Assembly: GCA_016282415.1 (NCBI GenBank)
Contig: JAEEKO010000001.1
Location: 1-18,969, forward strand
Length of the DNA stretch: 18,969 nt
Reading direction: 5' to 3'
From: Caryophanales bacterium
GTDB lineage: Bacteria; Bacillota_I; Bacilli_A; RF39; UBA660
The position numbers and the translations under genes were made by a program. The notes beneath the pieces are model-generated. The model made no database searches. It saw only the letters and a program-made list of their open reading frames with translations, and had not been told where the DNA came from. Within the stretch, counting starts at the first letter, position 1. Every line of letters begins with the position of its first letter. Of the stretch, positions 12,208 to 18,969 are shown piece by piece.

Positions 12208-13533
12208 ATGTTAACATCGGAACAAGAAGCAATTGTTAAAACTAATGCTAAATATGCCCTGGTAATTGCTGGAGCAGGTTGTGGTAAAACTTATACCATT
12301 ATTAAAAGAGTAGAGTACTTAATTGATCGTGGGGTTAATCCTAATCAAATATTAATTATTTCTTTTACCAACAATACGGTTAATGATTTAAGTGAAAAGA
12401 TTAATAATGTTAAAATAATGACTTTTCATAAACTAGCAATGCAGGTATTAAAAAAAGATATTAAACAATTAATCACTGACTATGATTTAAATTACTATAT
12501 TAAAGAATTTTTTAATTATAATTTATCGAAGAAATTAAAATCATATTTAAATTTTTATCTTGATTATGATAATAATAATTTAGAATATTTTTATAAAAGA
12601 ATTGCTAGTTTAATCAATATATATAAAGCTAATGATGGTAATGTCATAAAATTAGGAATTATTTATTTAAAAATATATTTAAATAAGCAAGAACGTTATT
12701 TTTTAACTTTGTTTTATGCTTTTTTAATTTTTTATCAAGAAGAATTAAAAAGTTATGGTGCTTTTGATTTTAATGATTTAATTATTGCTGCTAGCAAGAG
12801 TAATAATAAAGTTAGCTTTGATTATGTAATTGTTGATGAATTTCAAGACACGTCATTAATTCGGATGAAATTATTAAATAAAATTGTTAAAGATAATAAT
12901 GCTTCATTAATGGGAGTTGGGGATGATTATCAATCAATCTATCAGTTTTCAGGGAGCAATTTAAGTCTTTTTATAAACTTAAAAAACTTCTATCCCAAAC
13001 TAAAAACTTATTATTTAACAACTACCTTTCGTAATTCAAAGGAATTAGTTAATGTCATGGGTTTGTTTATTATGAAAAACCCTTTGCAATTACCAAAAAG
13101 GATGAATGCGATTAAATCCTTAATTAAACCAATCAAGATTATTTATTACCATGATTTATATAAAACTATTAATCAGTTATTAATAAAATATTCTAATGTT
13201 ATGATCTTAGGCCGTAACCAAAATGATAATTTGAATTTTAGTAATTTTTATACGGTTCATGCTAGTAAGGGTTTAGAAAGCGATAACGTTATTGTTATAA
13301 ACAATCGGAATGATTATTTAGGGTTTCCAAATCAGATAATTAATGATAAAATAAGCACGAATTTAATTAATTTTAAAGAAATTAAATATGCTGAAGAGCG
13401 AAGATTGTTTTATGTGGCATTAACAAGAACTAAAAATTATGTATTTTTGTTAGTACGTCATGGAGAGGAATCAATTTTTATTAAAGAATTAATTAATGAT
13501 TATTATCAAGATATTGAAATAATGGAGGAATAA
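12208..13533 (+). CDS. compact UvrD/Rep-like superfamily 1 helicase, 441 aa
   Basis: An SF1A helicase with all core motifs: Q motif LTSEQEAIV (2-10), Walker A AGAGCGKT (21-28), Ia ISFTNNT (51-57), Ib TFHKLA (72-77), II VDEFQD (209-214), III GDDYQSIYQFSGS (238-250), IV TTFRN (272-276), V TVHASKGLE (349-357), VI RRLFYVALTRTKN (398-410). At 441 aa it is far shorter than UvrD/PcrA (about 700). Only ~72 residues separate motifs IV and V, so the 2B subdomain is essentially missing. The motifs look intact, so an active ATPase on single-stranded DNA is expected, but processivity and partner binding may differ. It leads an operon; the next start is 2 bases past its TAA, with the GGAGGA site inside its last codons. 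The ribosome site GGTGAT sits only 3 bases from ATG. Confidence 0.88.
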   Translation: MLTSEQEAIVKTNAKYALVIAGAGCGKTYTIIKRVEYLIDRGVNPNQILIISFTNNTVNDLSEKINNVKIMTFHKLAMQVLKKDIKQLITDYDLNYYIKEFFNYNLSKKLKSYLNFYLDYDNNNLEYFYKRIASLINIYKANDGNVIKLGIIYLKIYLNKQERYFLTLFYAFLIFYQEELKSYGAFDFNDLIIAASKSNNKVSFDYVIVDEFQDTSLIRMKLLNKIVKDNNASLMGVGDDYQSIYQFSGSNLSLFINLKNFYPKLKTYYLTTTFRNSKELVNVMGLFIMKNPLQLPKRMNAIKSLIKPIKIIYYHDLYKTINQLLIKYSNVMILGRNQNDNLNFSNFYTVHASKGLESDNVIVINNRNDYLGFPNQIINDKISTNLINFKEIKYAEERRLFYVALTRTKNYVFLLVRHGEESIFIKELINDYYQDIEIMEE

Positions 13534-13535
13534 TT

Positions 13536-14228
13536 ATGGTGGTTTTAATAACTGGTGGTGCTAAAGGAATTGGTCAAGGAATATCAACATTTTTATTAGA
13601 ATCAGGACATACGGTTTATATCAATTACTTAACCAGTGATATTTCAGCGAAAGCACTGCAAAGTACATATCCGTCAGCAATTTTAACTATGGGTGATATT
13701 ACGGATGAAGATTATGTTAAAAATATAATGAGTCAAATCAAAGCGGAGCAAGGACAGTTAGATTTATTAATTAATAACGCTTGTTATTGTTGTGATGATT
13801 TAATTAGTGAAAAAACTAAAGCAAGTTTTATTGAAGAATTGGATGTTAATTTGGTAGCGCCATTTGTGCTATCAAAATATTATAATGAAGTATTTAAAAC
13901 TGGGATGATTATTAATATGCTTAGTACCGATGGGGTTGATACTTTTAATGAATATAATATTGGTTATGCTGCTTCTAAGGCGGGGTTATTAAATTTAACT
14001 AACAGTTTAGCTTATAGTTTAAAGAATTTTAAAGTTTATGGTTTAATGCTAAACTATGTTAATACGGAATCAGTTTTAGAAATGAATCCAAATTTTTTAA
14101 ATAATGAATTAAACCGTATTGGTCAAAAAGAATTAATTGAGAAGCAAACGGTAATCAATCATTTAGAAAAATTAATACTTGGTAACTTAGAAAGCGGATA
14201 TATTGAAAGGGTTGATAATAATGAATAA
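13536..14228 (+). CDS. short-chain dehydrogenase/reductase, 230 aa
   Basis: Classical SDR Rossmann fold: cofactor motif TGGAKGIG at 6-13, GDITD at 53-57 (adenine-side Asp), LLINNAC at 77-83 (the usual NNAG has Cys in place of Gly), catalytic Ser at 130 in NMLSTDG, and YAASK with Tyr144 and Lys148. The segment between NNA and the next helix is Cys-rich (NNACYCCDD). Related to FabG-type oxidoreductases; substrate unknown, and the lack of an acpP or other fab neighbour argues against assigning fatty-acid synthesis. ATG 13536 has GGAGGA six bases upstream; the end overlaps the next gene by 8 bases. Confidence 0.88.
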   Translation: MVVLITGGAKGIGQGISTFLLESGHTVYINYLTSDISAKALQSTYPSAILTMGDITDEDYVKNIMSQIKAEQGQLDLLINNACYCCDDLISEKTKASFIEELDVNLVAPFVLSKYYNEVFKTGMIINMLSTDGVDTFNEYNIGYAASKAGLLNLTNSLAYSLKNFKVYGLMLNYVNTESVLEMNPNFLNNELNRIGQKELIEKQTVINHLEKLILGNLESGYIERVDNNE

Positions 14229-15438
14229 AGACTTATTAACTATTGAAAATTCTTTAAGTAATGAATTTAATAAAATTGATGAGATTTGTTTAATTAATAG
14301 TAAAAAAGTATTAGATGCTTTTCATGATGCGGGAGTTTGTGAAGGGGCATTTAATGGAACTACCGGTTATGGTTATAATGATTTAGGACGAGAAATTATT
14401 GAGAATGTTTATGCTAAATATTTTAAAGCGGAAAAAGCCTTAGTTCGAAATCAATTTATTTCTGGAACTCATGCTTTAACTAAGACTTTATTTGGATTAT
14501 TAAGACCTCATGATTTATTATTATCAATTAGTGGAACACCATATGATACCTTACATGAAGTTATTGGAATTAATGATAATCCTTCTTCATTAAAAAGTTT
14601 CTTGGTTGATTATGATGAAATAGCACTAGTAAATAATGATTTTGATGATGGACGAATTGTTAATTATTTAAAAGAACACCAAGTTAAATTAATTGAAATT
14701 CAAAGAAGTTGTGGTTATTCAACCCGTGAGAGTATTACGATTGATAAAGTTGAACGTATAATTAAAAAGATTAAAGAAGTATCACCTGATACTTTAGTAA
14801 TGGTTGATAATTGCTATTGTGAAATGGTTAGTGATAAAGAACCAATTGAAGTTGGTGCAGATATCTGTGTTGGATCATTAATTAAGAATCTAGGTGCCGG
14901 TATTTGTTCTAACGGGGCTTATGTCGTTGGTAAAGCTAGCTGCATTGATTTGATTGCGGAAAGCTTAAATAGTCCAGGTGAAGGTTATGATGTTGGACCA
15001 AGTCTTGGTGCTAATAAAAGTATTTTAGAAGGATTTTATATGGCACCAATGGTAGTAAAAAATGCTTTAAAAGTGGGAACTTTATTAAGTGCTGCATTTA
15101 AAAGCTTAGGTTATGATGCCACACCAGAATATGAATATCGTGCAGACATTGTTACTAAGATTACTTTAAATGATCCTGATAAGGTAATTAGGTTTTGCGA
15201 AATTGTTCAAGCTAATTCCGCAGTCGATGCTAATGTTAAACCAATCCCATCACCAATGCCAGGTTATGAGGATTTAGTTGTTATGGCTAGTGGTTCATTT
15301 ACACAAGGTAGTTCGATTGAAATATCTTGCGATGGTCCATTAAGAGAACCATATATTGTATACTTCCAAGGTAGTTTATCTTATGAATATGGTAAAATAT
15401 GTATAAATGAATTGTATGAGGAGTTTAAAAATGATTAG
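14221..15438 (+). CDS. PLP-dependent enzyme of the aluminium-resistance/methionine gamma-lyase-like family (YnbB-like)
   Basis: A 405-aa fold-type I PLP enzyme of the family annotated as aluminium resistance or methionine gamma-lyase family protein (PF06838; B. subtilis YnbB). Seen: TGYGYNDLGRE near 48-58, SGTPYDTLHEVIG near 104-116, VDNCYCE near 195-201 with the Asp that contacts PLP nitrogen, and the lysine signature GSLIKN near 218-223 (Schiff-base Lys about 222), then a Gly-rich GAG. The start is ATG 14221 with AAAGGG at 14206-14211; a TTG six codons earlier is not used. It overlaps the dehydrogenase by 8 bases and the next gene by 8 bases, so expression is coupled. Biochemical substrate in the family is unsettled; a C-S lyase reaction on a sulfur amino acid is the usual guess. 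Confidence 0.85.
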   Translation: MNKDLLTIENSLSNEFNKIDEICLINSKKVLDAFHDAGVCEGAFNGTTGYGYNDLGREIIENVYAKYFKAEKALVRNQFISGTHALTKTLFGLLRPHDLLLSISGTPYDTLHEVIGINDNPSSLKSFLVDYDEIALVNNDFDDGRIVNYLKEHQVKLIEIQRSCGYSTRESITIDKVERIIKKIKEVSPDTLVMVDNCYCEMVSDKEPIEVGADICVGSLIKNLGAGICSNGAYVVGKASCIDLIAESLNSPGEGYDVGPSLGANKSILEGFYMAPMVVKNALKVGTLLSAAFKSLGYDATPEYEYRADIVTKITLNDPDKVIRFCEIVQANSAVDANVKPIPSPMPGYEDLVVMASGSFTQGSSIEISCDGPLREPYIVYFQGSLSYEYGKICINELYEEFKND

Positions 15439-15712
15439 TGAAGATTTTGATATTTCAGAATTAAAAAATACTAACTATGAAAAAGGCTTATTAAAAAGAA
15501 TTAACAAATTATTTATTACCGATAATGAAATTGCTGCTTTAGAAAAGTATCATATTAATGTTAATGAGGTTAAAGACTTTAAAGAAATGCTGGCAATTCT
15601 TCGTCATTTATTAGACCAAGTTGAAGAAGATGATGATGAAACGTTAGATGAATTGAATTATTTATATGATACTTTTAGTGAACGAGATTATTATTTTAAT
15701 ACTAATAAGTAA
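15431..15712 (+). CDS. small acidic hypothetical protein, 93 aa
   Basis: Not recognised. ATG 15431 lies inside the 3' end of the PLP enzyme gene (8-base overlap) with GAGGAG at 15418-15423, seven bases upstream; an in-frame ATG 24 bases earlier lacks a site. Mostly helical and strongly acidic in the C-terminal half, with EEDDDETLDELNYLYDTF. It has no cysteine, signal peptide or membrane helix, and ends YYFNTNK. It looks like a helical binding or chaperone-like partner. Its position as last gene of the operon suggests a link with the PLP enzyme, but this is inferred from coupling only. Confidence 0.7.
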   Translation: MISEDFDISELKNTNYEKGLLKRINKLFITDNEIAALEKYHINVNEVKDFKEMLAILRHLLDQVEEDDDETLDELNYLYDTFSERDYYFNTNK

Positions 15713-15751
15713 TTATCTAGTGATTTCATTTGGCGGGATTTTAAAAAAAGG

Positions 15752-15780
15752 TTGAAATATATCTTTTTTTTTATTATAAT
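15752..15780 (+). promoter_or_regulatory. promoter of the Ig-like membrane protein gene
   Basis: -35 TTGAAA at 15752-15757, 17-nt spacer, perfect -10 TATAAT at 15775-15780. No clear terminator for the preceding operon is visible in 15713-15751, so read-through is possible. Confidence 0.75.
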
Positions 15781-15817
15781 GGTTACAGAATAGGAAGAAT
15801 AGAAGGGTAGAATATAT

Positions 15818-17134
15818 ATGAATAACAATGATTTTGAAACCTTAGGTATTGATAACAACCAAAATATAAATAATGAACCTAATGCAAATCCAGTAAATCC
15901 TAGCCAAGATTTAGAACAAACTGCAGAGAATATTATTAATCAAGTTAATCAAGAAATTAATAATACTCCAGTTAATCCTGAACCAGTTGCAGAACCTGTA
16001 GTTGAACCTGCTCCTACACCTGCAGCAGTAGAACCTGCACCTGTACCAGTTCAACCAGAACAACCAGCTGTTGCAGAACCTGCTCCTGCACCTGCAGAAC
16101 CAGTTCCACAAGCTACAGTAGCAGCACAAGAACCAGTTGCTGATCCAAATGCGGTTCAAGAGGATTTAAGTAATATTTCTTATGATACAAAAGATAATTA
16201 TAATGAGTTTGCAAATGAAAAACCTAAAAAGAAAGTATCGCTTTCATCAATAATTATCTTAATAGTTTTATTACTTGGTTTAGGTGGAGCTGTATATTAC
16301 TCAGTATTCTATAAAGATATTTTTGGCTTAGGATTAGGAAATGGTGGTAGTAGTTCTGAACCTTTAGCTGCTAAAGAAGTTACTATCGAATTAGGAACAG
16401 AAATTCCAACTGATATAACTATTTATATGAATCGTGCTTTAAATGCAACAGAATACAAATTAATTACTAATAAAATTGATAATAATAAAGTTGGAGAATA
16501 TAAATTTGATGTAATCTATAATGGTAATACTTATAGTGGTACGGCTAAAGTTACTGATACAGTTGCTCCAGTATTAACAACTAAAGAAGTTACTGCACAA
16601 AGTGCTAATGATGTAGTTGTTGGTGATTTTGTTGAAAACTGTGAAGACTTATCTGGATGTACTATTGATTTTGAAACACCATTAGATGCTGCTACATTTG
16701 CTGAAGAAGGTACATATACAATTGTTATTGTTGCTAAAGATGAATATGGTAACGAAGTTAAAACTAATGCTAACTTAGTTATTGATGCTTCTGCTACTGC
16801 TGTTGAAAAACTAACTTGTACTAAATCAGGAAGAAGTAACACTTATGCCGCATCAATCGTATATGAATATGAATTCACATTCGATGGAGATTCAAATTAT
16901 GCATCAATCGTTGATAAAAGAACTTATACATTTGATACAACTGATGAGTTAGCTAAACATAAACAAGCTAATACTAATAATGATGGAACTTATGATGAAG
17001 CTGTTTTAACACATAAATCATCTAAATCATATACAGTTGAACAAGCTGCTAGTGATAATACATTAAGTAAGTTCCCTAAAGCTAAAGCTGATTTACAAAA
17101 ATTCTTTGTAAATAACGGATTCACTTGTAAATAA
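15818..17134 (+). CDS. type II membrane protein with Pro/Ala/Glu-rich cytoplasmic tail and Ig-like extracellular region, 438 aa
   Basis: ATG 15818 with AAGGG about ten bases upstream. Residues 1-50 are Asn/Gln rich. About 51-110 are a low-complexity run of repeated Pro-Val/Ala-Glu-Pro units (for example EPVAEPVVEPAPTPA). A basic KPKKK stop precedes one transmembrane helix at about 141-161. By the positive-inside rule the repeat is cytoplasmic and residues 165-438 are outside. The outside part has an Ig-like/cadherin-like domain resembling DUF5011 types (VTDTVAPVL near 245-253, then GTYTIVIVAKDEYGNEV near 298-314) and a separate C-terminal domain from LTCTK (332) to FTCK (438). Four cysteines (275, 281, 334, 437) are all outside and could form two disulfides. 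Function unknown: a surface adhesin, scaffold or envelope sensor are options. No LPxTG signal. Confidence 0.85.
   Translation: MNNNDFETLGIDNNQNINNEPNANPVNPSQDLEQTAENIINQVNQEINNTPVNPEPVAEPVVEPAPTPAAVEPAPVPVQPEQPAVAEPAPAPAEPVPQATVAAQEPVADPNAVQEDLSNISYDTKDNYNEFANEKPKKKVSLSSIIILIVLLLGLGGAVYYSVFYKDIFGLGLGNGGSSSEPLAAKEVTIELGTEIPTDITIYMNRALNATEYKLITNKIDNNKVGEYKFDVIYNGNTYSGTAKVTDTVAPVLTTKEVTAQSANDVVVGDFVENCEDLSGCTIDFETPLDAATFAEEGTYTIVIVAKDEYGNEVKTNANLVIDASATAVEKLTCTKSGRSNTYAASIVYEYEFTFDGDSNYASIVDKRTYTFDTTDELAKHKQANTNNDGTYDEAVLTHKSSKSYTVEQAASDNTLSKFPKAKADLQKFFVNNGFTCK
15965..16130 (+). repeat. tandem degenerate Pro-Ala/Val-Glu coding repeat
   Basis: Inside the membrane protein gene, units of CCTGCT/CCTGCA/GAACC type repeat imperfectly and encode Glu-Pro-Ala/Val-Pro runs. 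It is markedly richer in G+C than the rest of the window, as expected for Pro/Ala codons. Such tracts can vary in length by slippage. Confidence 0.6.
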
Positions 17135-17160
17135 GAAGTTTGATAAAACTTCTTTTTTTA
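17134..17160 (+). terminator. intrinsic terminator of the Ig-like membrane protein gene
   Basis: Stem AGAAGTTT/AAACTTCT (17134-17141 with 17146-17153), loop GATA, T-run after. Confidence 0.88.
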
Positions 17161-17166
17161 TGCATT

Positions 17167-17194
17167 AAAAAAAGCTTTATTATAAAGCTTTTTT
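17167..17194. terminator. terminator of the sortase gene, bidirectional
   Basis: Stem AAAAAGCTTTA/TAAAGCTTTTT with loop TTA centred at 17181 and A/T runs on both sides. The sortase stop codon (17195-17193) lies at its edge. Confidence 0.8.
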
Positions 17195-18734
17195 ATTGTT
17201 TAACTAATACTGCATGAACAACAAGTCTTGAATAATCATCGGCACATGTTGATAATGTCAATATTTTATCATCTTTATTTACTTCAGCAGTAAAGTTGAT
17301 ACTTGAACGATCACGTAACATTTTAATAAAGTTTTCAAATTCATCATCTTTAAAATTAATTTTTAAATAATCGGAAGTAGTTTTAATTTTATAAACACTA
17401 AATATTTCCCATTTATAATTTCCATATAATGTATTGAAAATAATATATTTATTTTCACTTTCATCATAATAACTCTTTTTGGCTAAATCGTTTAGGGTTC
17501 CAAACATTACTTTACTATAATAACGATTGTGACCATAAATAATATTGTTTTTATTCAATTCTTCTTTATTATTACGGTAATCCATAAATAACCAACCATT
17601 ATAGTCTTTTTCACCATCAAAGTTATGGTCTAGATAATAGTCATTATCACTGGCTTGAACGATTGGGTAGTTAATGTTAGTGTTACTAACTTTTAACCAT
17701 CCTACCGTTTTAGGATTAATACTTAATAAGGCATTAACCATATTACTGGTATTATTAACAATATCATTATTTTCAATAGTTTCATTCTTTTTAATTGATT
17801 TATTTATCTTTGATTGAATATTCAATACATTTTGCATCGACTTATAATTGTTATAGAAAATATAACTAAATACTAGTAATACAATTAATATTGATAAGAT
17901 AGCACAACCTTTTAAGGTATTTAATACGATTTGTTTAAAAATATTATTTTTTAAGTATTCATCATTATATGCTAGATGTAATGATAATTTAGCTTTTTTA
18001 AATTTCTTATTAATCCTTTTTAATTGTTTTATCTTTTTATCATCTTTAATATTCTCATGAACATAAATGCTGATATTACGGAGATGTTTATTTTTTAAAG
18101 TTGTATATAGGAAATCTAAATCCAATTGATTAAAGGAACTAATATTAATTATTTTTAAATACTTATTAACATTTAAGAAGGTTTCAAAATCAATTTCATC
18201 ACTACTATTAAGTGGTGATATTACATTTAAGGTATTCTTATAAAATATTTTTGTTGAAGTATTTAGTTCATTATTAGTCATTAAGTTTGATAAATAGAAT
18301 ATTTCATTACGACTGTTAACAACAATACCATATTTATCAAGTTCTAATAGTAAATAATAATAAATACTGTAGCAATCAACATATTCGATATTATTAGATT
18401 TAATTATGGATTTACAAACATGAACTTCTAAATCACAATCTTCTGCAATGTATAAATGATTTAATGATTTAATATCACTAGTTAAGTTAATAATAGTATT
18501 ACATAAAGCATAATCTTTAATTTCAATAGTATGGATTTCCTTATCTTGAATTAACTCTTTAATAAAGCCTTTAACAATACGATTATTCTGAATAATGTAT
18601 TCTTCAGTAAAGGTTAATTCATTACGGGATATAATATTTGTATTTAATAAGTCTTGTTTTTTATTAGATAAAGGCTTTTTATAATATGAAAAACTGATGC
18701 GATCTTTTTCTAATAAAACACGTATTTTATCCAT
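17193..18734 (-). CDS. class B sortase with a large cytoplasmic N-terminal region, 513 aa
   Basis: The start is taken at ATG 18734-18732: AGGA lies eight bases upstream (18746-18743), and an earlier in-frame ATG (18758) falls inside the -10 box. Residues 1 to about 270 are an unassigned soluble region of alternating strands and helices (for example NIISRNELTFTEEYII early on), followed by a basic segment and one transmembrane helix at about 273-293 (ILSILIVLLVFSYIF). The extracellular part has a short linker and a sortase B-like domain: GWLKVSNTNINYPIVQA near 346-362, GWLFMDYR near 380-387, catalytic GHN with His402, TLSTC with Cys497, and Arg503 in SRLVVHA. Sortases join surface proteins to the wall or to each other. 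Most class B enzymes are about 250 aa, so the extra half is unusual. No LPxTG- or NPxTN-tailed substrate is seen in the window. Confidence 0.9.
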   Translation of the reverse strand: MDKIRVLLEKDRISFSYYKKPLSNKKQDLLNTNIISRNELTFTEEYIIQNNRIVKGFIKELIQDKEIHTIEIKDYALCNTIINLTSDIKSLNHLYIAEDCDLEVHVCKSIIKSNNIEYVDCYSIYYYLLLELDKYGIVVNSRNEIFYLSNLMTNNELNTSTKIFYKNTLNVISPLNSSDEIDFETFLNVNKYLKIINISSFNQLDLDFLYTTLKNKHLRNISIYVHENIKDDKKIKQLKRINKKFKKAKLSLHLAYNDEYLKNNIFKQIVLNTLKGCAILSILIVLLVFSYIFYNNYKSMQNVLNIQSKINKSIKKNETIENNDIVNNTSNMVNALLSINPKTVGWLKVSNTNINYPIVQASDNDYYLDHNFDGEKDYNGWLFMDYRNNKEELNKNNIIYGHNRYYSKVMFGTLNDLAKKSYYDESENKYIIFNTLYGNYKWEIFSVYKIKTTSDYLKINFKDDEFENFIKMLRDRSSINFTAEVNKDDKILTLSTCADDYSRLVVHAVLVKQ

Positions 18735-18756
18735 ACCTATCATCCTATTCTTAATC

Positions 18757-18785
18757 ATTTTAACATATTTTTTTTAATAGTTAAA
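18757..18785 (-). promoter_or_regulatory. promoter of the sortase gene
   Basis: Minus-strand -35 TTTAAC (18785-18780), 17-nt spacer, -10 TAAAAT (18762-18757) with extended TGT. The leader would be only about 15-20 bases. Confidence 0.6.
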
Positions 18786-18809
18786 GAATGTAAAGTATCT
18801 TTTTTTAAA

Positions 18810-18838
18810 TTGTTTATCATAAATTGGTGTGCTAGTAT
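18810..18838 (+). promoter_or_regulatory. promoter of the terminal zinc-ribbon gene
   Basis: -35 TTGTTT at 18810-18815, 17-nt spacer, -10 TAGTAT at 18833-18838 with extended TGC at 18830-18832. Confidence 0.5.
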
Positions 18839-18855
18839 TAAAGTAGGTGATTATA

Positions 18856-18969
18856 ATGAATGATAATCGTTTTAAAAACGGTAACGTTTGTAAAAATTGT
18901 GGTGCATCAATTCCTTATGGCAGTTTTGTTTGTAAAAATTGTAATAGTCCATTAAGATTGGAGCAAATT
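18856..18969 (+). CDS. zinc-ribbon protein, N-terminal 38 codons (3' end outside window)
   Basis: ATG at 18856 with AGGTGAT ending five bases upstream. The visible part carries VCKNCG at about 11-16 and VCKNCNSPL at about 25-33: two C-x2-C pairs, the N-terminal zinc-ribbon plan common in Bacillota membrane proteins with an anchoring helix further on. The rest is outside the window, so the function is open. It is divergent from the sortase gene and shares the intergenic region with it. The zinc-ribbon gene at 3470 has the opposite domain order (helix first). Confidence 0.8.
   Translation, partial: MNDNRFKNGNVCKNCGASIPYGSFVCKNCNSPLRLEQI

Noticed and set aside
15965..16130. Possible CRISPR or regulatory DNA repeat
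   Set aside because: Units are short, imperfect and in frame with a coding sequence; no spacer pattern.
15911..16159. 82-codon minus-strand frame rich in Cys, Arg and Trp
   Set aside because: Antisense of the Pro/Ala/Glu repeat; the cysteine pattern is a by-product of repeated GCA/GAA-type codons.
16531..16842. 103-codon minus-strand frame
   Set aside because: Antisense to the Ig-like domain coding sequence, with no ribosome site or promoter.
1..18969. Mycoplasma-type code with TGA as tryptophan
   Set aside because: TGG encodes Trp in the conserved proteins, no conserved frame is broken by TGA, and the 57-aa gene stops at TGA. Because that TGA is followed by TAA, it is not proof alone, but the rest agrees with the standard code.

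Overview
The window is a very AT-rich bacterial chromosome segment. Its strong GGAGG-type ribosome binding sites, sigma-A-like promoters (often with an extended TGn -10), short U-tailed terminators and dense compact genes point to a low-GC Bacillota. My best guess, from style only, is an uncultured lineage near the Mollicutes/Erysipelotrichia border (RF39-like). The code looks standard: tryptophans are TGG, recognisable proteins run full length with TGA read as stop, and one short gene ends in TGA followed by TAA. A class B sortase and a CsbB/YfhO-type wall-glycosylation pair suggest a Gram-positive envelope, unlike true mycoplasmas. No phage, IS element, CRISPR array or toxin-antitoxin pair is visible, and no gene-free stretch exceeds 300 bases.

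Layout. Positions 1-328 hold the 3' end of a gene, possibly an AAA+ ATPase. Positions 356-3403 are an accessory-looking minus-strand block of unrecognised genes: a soluble 166-aa protein, a 57-residue membrane protein, a two-gene unit (a four-helix membrane protein followed by a 209-aa soluble protein) and a 44-codon Lys-rich ORF. A tRNA-His (1218-1294) and a decayed gene tail (1352-1513) lie within it. A small membrane zinc-ribbon protein (3470-3736) converges on the minus-strand pair yfhO then csbB (7145-3737), likely to flip and attach a sugar on a teichoic-acid-type polymer. Divergent from yfhO is a secreted TasA/camelysin-like protein (7257-7850). Next come tRNA-Cys (7966-8039), an unknown gene (8598-8077) divergent from a LysR regulator (8703-9590) with a 17-nt palindromic operator candidate, and a phosphoketolase (9751-12066).

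From 12208 to 15712 four plus-strand genes are packed with 2-nt gaps or 8-nt overlaps: a compact UvrD-like helicase, a short-chain dehydrogenase, a PLP enzyme of the aluminium-resistance/methionine gamma-lyase family and a 93-aa acidic protein. Then come a type II membrane protein with a Pro/Ala/Glu-rich cytoplasmic tail and Ig-like extracellular part (15818-17134), and convergent to it a class B sortase with an unusually large cytoplasmic N-terminal region (18734-17193). The last gene, divergent from the sortase and cut by the window end, encodes a zinc-ribbon protein.

Together the recognisable genes speak of envelope building (YfhO/CsbB, TasA-like protein, Ig-like membrane protein, sortase) and fermentative sugar metabolism (phosphoketolase). 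No clear defence or mobile system is present. The most original material is the sortase fusion, the LysR/unknown-gene switch, and the unnamed minus-strand membrane genes.
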